A DNA stretch of 64,000 nt from Paraburkholderia rhynchosiae. Its GTDB lineage: Bacteria; Pseudomonadota; Gammaproteobacteria; Burkholderiales; Burkholderiaceae. The notes beneath the pieces are model-generated. The model saw nothing but the letters and a program-made list of their open reading frames with translations, was not told the origin of the DNA and did not search any database. The DNA is taken from the NCBI RefSeq assembly GCF_002879865.1, contig NZ_PNXY01000008.1:186001-250000 (forward strand), written 5' to 3'. Shown one piece after another: positions 61,245 to 64,000 of the stretch. Within the stretch, counting starts at the first letter, position 1. Each line of letters opens with the position of its first letter. A program made the position numbers and the translations under genes.

Positions 61245-62411
61245 ATGAAACGAATCGCACTGTCTACCCTCTCGCTGGCGCTCCTGAGCGCCACCGGCGC
61301 CGCACACGCTCAAAGCAGCGTGACCCTGTATGGCTTGATCGACGAATCGATCCAGTTCGCGCACAACACCGTTGACGCGACGGGCGCCAACAAGAATCAG
61401 GTCGGTCTGGTTGCAGGCAACCTGCAAGGCAGCCGCTGGGGCTTGAAGGGCACGGAAGATCTGGGCGGCGGTCTGAAGGCGCTTTTCCAATTGGAAAACG
61501 GCTTTGATCCGAACAACGGTCGGCTCAACCAGGGTGGCCGCATGTTCGGTCGTCAGGCGTATGTCGGTTTGAGCGGCGATCAGTGGGGCACGGTCACGCT
61601 GGGTCGTCAGTACGATCCGGTGGTTGACCTGGTCCAGCCGCTGACGGCAGACAACTACTTCGGTTCGACGTTCACGACGCCGGGCGACGTGGACAACAAC
61701 GACAACACGTCGCGCACGAACAACGCTGTCAAGTACACCTCGCCGGTGTGGGGCGGCTTGCAGTTCGAAGGTATGTACGCATTCGGCGGCGTCGCAGGTT
61801 CGACGGGTGCCGGCCAAACGTGGTCGGGCGCGGCAACGTATTCGACGGGTCCGTTCAGCATTGCAGCCGGCTACTTCCGCGCGGACAACCCGCACACGAC
61901 GGTTCCGACCCGTACGGGCTGGACCGGCACGTCGGATGGCACCGCAGGCGACAACCAGATCAACCCGTACGTGAGCGCCAAGTCGATCGGCATCGCTTCG
62001 GTTGCCGTTCAGTACGTCGCGGGGCCGTTCACGGGCAACGTGCGTTACAGCAATGCGCAGTACAAGCCGGACGCACAGTCGGGCTTCGGTTCGACCGAGA
62101 AGTACAACGTCGTAGGCGCGTACCTGGGCTACCAGGCAACGCCGGCAATGCTGGTTGGCGTGGGCTATATCTACACGAAGGCTAGCGGCGACGCGAGCGC
62201 AACGTATCACCAGGTCTCCCTGGGCGGCGACTATAACCTGTCGAAGCGCACGGACATCTACCTGGTCGGCGCATATCAGCACGCAAGTGGCGATCAGCGC
62301 GCTTCGAACGGCGCACTGGTCACTGCAGGCGCGGCAGTCGGTTCGTACGGCTACAACTCGGCTTCCAGCTCGCAAGAAGTGGTCAGCCTGGGCATCCGCC
62401 ACAAGTTCTAA
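61245..62411 (+). CDS. General trimeric outer-membrane porin
   Basis: 388-aa porin of the Gram-negative Porin_4 type common in Burkholderiales. A signal peptide (MKRIALSTLSLALLSATGAA ending HAQ) precedes QSSVTLYGLIDESIQF, the first strand. GGLKALFQLENGFDPNNGRL, GQAYVGLSGDQWGTVTLGRQ and, at the end, VSLGIRHKF (terminal Phe) are family marks. It forms a 16-stranded barrel admitting small solutes. The ATG at 61245 fits GGAG seven bases before; a GTG at 61233 adds MEKW. Codon use is highly biased, as for an abundant protein. A strong terminator follows. Confidence 0.95.
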   Translation: MKRIALSTLSLALLSATGAAHAQSSVTLYGLIDESIQFAHNTVDATGANKNQVGLVAGNLQGSRWGLKGTEDLGGGLKALFQLENGFDPNNGRLNQGGRMFGRQAYVGLSGDQWGTVTLGRQYDPVVDLVQPLTADNYFGSTFTTPGDVDNNDNTSRTNNAVKYTSPVWGGLQFEGMYAFGGVAGSTGAGQTWSGAATYSTGPFSIAAGYFRADNPHTTVPTRTGWTGTSDGTAGDNQINPYVSAKSIGIASVAVQYVAGPFTGNVRYSNAQYKPDAQSGFGSTEKYNVVGAYLGYQATPAMLVGVGYIYTKASGDASATYHQVSLGGDYNLSKRTDIYLVGAYQHASGDQRASNGALVTAGAAVGSYGYNSASSSQEVVSLGIRHKF

Positions 62412-62448
62412 TCGAGCTTGACGGACTGCTGAAGCTTACGCAGTTCAA

Positions 62449-62486
62449 AACCAGCCACGGGCGAAAGCCGGTGGCTGGTTTTTTTT
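62449..62486 (+). terminator. Intrinsic terminator of the porin gene
   Basis: AACCAGCCAC (62449-62458) pairs perfectly with GTGGCTGGTT (62471-62480), with GGC/GCC continuing inside. A run of T follows on the plus strand. It is 38 bp after the porin stop. Confidence 0.92.
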
Positions 62487-62638
62487 CGTCCTCCGGTTTT
62501 CGCGTGCAGTCAGCAACGCCGGGCAGAAACGCAAACAGAAAAGGCCGCCGACGCACCCCAAAAGTGGGCCCGTGACGACCTTTGTCAGGACTGAAATAGA
62601 TTCAGCGGTCTCGGTGCACGAACCGCCGCGAACCCCTC

Positions 62639-63511
62639 CTACCGCCGCTGCGCCTTGCCCTTCTCCGCCTGCGCCAACGTCTGCACGGGCTTTGCGTCGA
62701 GTTCATGCTCGATGCCGTCCGCCCCCACCGGCGCGCGATGCAGCACCAGCGCCCGCTCGCGCTGCAACACCGGCACGTCCGGCGATTCCTGCCAGTCGGG
62801 ATCGGGAATCTCGCCGAACACCTGACGCAGCCGCTCGCCCCACGTGCGATGAATCATCTCGAAGTAAGCGTTGTCGTGGTCGATCGAAACGAAGCGCGTG
62901 ACGCGCAGCGCGTCTTTTTCGTAGACCAGCAGATCGAGCGGCAGCCCGACCGACAGGTTCGAGCGCAATGTGGAGTCCATCGAAATCAGCGCGCACTTCG
63001 CCGCCTCGTCGAGCGGCGTGGACGGCGTCAGCACGCGATCGATAATCGGCTTGCCGTACTTCGCTTCGCCGATCTGGAAATACGGGTTCACCGCCGACGC
63101 TTCAATGAAGTTGCCCGCCGCATAGATCATGAAGAGGCGCGGCCGGTTGCCGGCAATCTGCCCGCCGAGAATGAAGCTGCAATTGAAGTCGACGCCGAAT
63201 TCCTGCAGCGCTTGCGCCTCCCGCTGATGCACCGAGCGCACCGCGCGGCCGATCACACGGGCTGCGTCGGCCATGGTGGGCGCGCTCCATAGCGTGGGCA
63301 GCGACGCATCGGTCGGCTCGGACAACTCGTGCAGCACCGCTTGCGTGAGCGACAGGTTGCCGGCGCCCAGCAGCACGAGCATGCGTTCGCCCGGCTGCTC
63401 GAACACCGACATCTTGCGCGCGGTGCTGATGTGGTCGACGCCCGCATTGGTTCGCGTATCCGAAAGGAACACGAGTCCTTCGTCGACGGACATCGCTACA
63501 CAGTAAGTCAT
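62639..63511 (-). CDS. Anbu-type proteasome-like peptidase
   Basis: 290-aa member of the proteasome-like Ntn-hydrolase family called Anbu. It begins MTYCVAMSVDEGLVFLSDTR, so the Thr after Met would be the N-terminal nucleophile once Met is removed, as in the family. The pattern SDTRTNAGVDHIST and the Lys in ISTARKMSVFEQPG fit the proteasome beta-subunit active site. The last ~40 residues are an Ala/Lys/Gln tail. A transglutaminase gene ends 201 bp upstream on the same strand. This is the known Anbu neighbourhood (with ATP-grasp and alpha-E genes), which would continue past the right edge. Confidence 0.93.
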   Translation of the reverse strand: MTYCVAMSVDEGLVFLSDTRTNAGVDHISTARKMSVFEQPGERMLVLLGAGNLSLTQAVLHELSEPTDASLPTLWSAPTMADAARVIGRAVRSVHQREAQALQEFGVDFNCSFILGGQIAGNRPRLFMIYAAGNFIEASAVNPYFQIGEAKYGKPIIDRVLTPSTPLDEAAKCALISMDSTLRSNLSVGLPLDLLVYEKDALRVTRFVSIDHDNAYFEMIHRTWGERLRQVFGEIPDPDWQESPDVPVLQRERALVLHRAPVGADGIEHELDAKPVQTLAQAEKGKAQRR

Positions 63512-63712
63512 AGAAAAGGTACCCGCGAAAAACGACTGAACGGCGCTATTGTAATGCGGCGCAGACGCGCCTTTATGCCGTATTACCGCCTCGCCGGGTC
63601 CGATCCGAATAGTTGTGAGCGCTGGCGCGCGTCAAGAGAGCCGTCGCGCGCCTCGCAGCGGGCGTGAGGCGCGCCGCGGCGCACGCGCTCGACAGGCGAT
63701 CGCACAAACGAA

Positions 63713-64000
63713 CTACTGAGACATCTGCGCACTCACGGTGACCGACACATCCAGTTGTTCTTCCCGTCCGCCGATCCGGCGGCCGCGCACCGGCGCGGCA
63801 GCCTCGTAGTCGCGCGCGACCGCGAGCCGGCAATAGATATCGCTGGCAAAGGCCGCGTGCGTCACGTCGACGGAAATCCAGCCTGTGCCGTCGAGCCACA
63901 CGTCCACCCATGCGTGGCTCGCCGCATGTGGCACGTCGCCCGGTTCGATATAGCCGCTTACGTAGCGCGCCGGAATCCCACGCGCGCGGCAGCACGCAAG
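63713..64000 (-). CDS. Transglutaminase-like protein, 5' end outside window
   Basis: Only the C-terminal 95 residues are present; the gene continues past 64000. The catalytic Cys is in ACCRARGIPARYVSGYI, the His in HAWVDVWLDGTGWIS and the Asp in VDVTHA. This is the triad order of the transglutaminase-like superfamily (cysteine proteases and amide enzymes). Downstream lies anbu on the same strand. Transglutaminase, alpha-E and ATP-grasp genes beside anbu are known from comparative work; the partner genes would lie further right. Confidence 0.87.
   Translation of the reverse strand, partial: LACCRARGIPARYVSGYIEPGDVPHAASHAWVDVWLDGTGWISVDVTHAAFASDIYCRLAVARDYEAAAPVRGRRIGGREEQLDVSVTVSAQMSQ

Noticed and set aside
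1..64000. tRNA, rRNA, insertion sequences or prophage genes
   Set aside because: None recognised by reading; no transposase, integrase or tRNA-like cloverleaf with CCA-adjacent pattern was seen.

Overview
The window is high-GC, densely coded proteobacterial chromosome. The gene content points to Burkholderiales, most likely Paraburkholderia or Burkholderia sensu lato. The pointers are a ceo/bpeEF-type efflux locus with llpE, two DUF4148 secreted proteins, a Porin_4-type trimeric porin, a 1.6-kDa-residue-class NAD-glutamate dehydrogenase, H-NS proteins of the Burkholderia type and the DUF3348/DUF802/OmpA/DUF2894 block. I see no rRNA, tRNA, CRISPR array, insertion sequence or phage gene. One gene is cut by each window edge.

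Layout. 1-6.2 kb: RND efflux operon llpE-bpeE-bpeF (minus strand) with its divergent LysR regulator. 6.4-9.1 kb: a DUF4148 protein, a purine nucleoside permease family protein and a cation diffusion facilitator. 9.3-16.2 kb: giant NAD-glutamate dehydrogenase, then an M14 peptidase/hydrolase pair. 16.5-20.3 kb: EamA transporter and gabT-gabD (GABA to succinate). 20.8-26.7 kb: carnitine catabolism, cdhR facing caiX-cdhC-cdhA-cdhB-hocS. 26.8-28.8 kb: an atypical response regulator and a HAD hydrolase. 28.8-33.3 kb: four-gene block DUF3348-DUF802-OmpA/MotB-like-DUF2894. 33.4-38.3 kb: XRE-cupin regulator facing an MFS transporter-amidase-FAD oxidoreductase operon. 38.3-45.6 kb: a GGDEF-EAL protein, a LysR gene remnant, and the monocarboxylate transporter DUF3311-mctP facing a two-component system. 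45.6-50.1 kb: small conserved proteins, an unusual H-NS protein, a DUF6765 protein and a secreted FKBP isomerase. 50.1-56.3 kb: nitrilase-family amidohydrolase, Lhr-type helicase with the phosphoesterase pdeM, and a BBE-like flavoprotein. 56.4-64 kb: lipoprotein, SulP transporter, YbaK-like protein, YihY protein, major porin, and the Anbu proteasome-like peptidase with a transglutaminase cut by the window end.

Most promising system: the 28.8-33.3 kb block. Its DUF802 protein has a MotA/ExbB/ZorA-like paired-helix core followed by a ~550-residue helical tail. The next gene, in 4-bp overlap, encodes a MotB/ZorB-like protein with one membrane helix carrying an Asp and an OmpA peptidoglycan-binding domain. 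This is the layout of an ion-driven motor with a long cytoplasmic tail, but the partners of the Zorya defence motor are absent and two DUF proteins take their place. Other points worth attention are an LlpE hydrolase whose nucleophile Ser is replaced by Asp, an H-NS with two DNA-binding domains plus a histone-H1-like tail, an internally deleted LysR gene, a six-copy 11-bp helically phased repeat array, and twin operators between the XRE-cupin regulator and its transporter operon.
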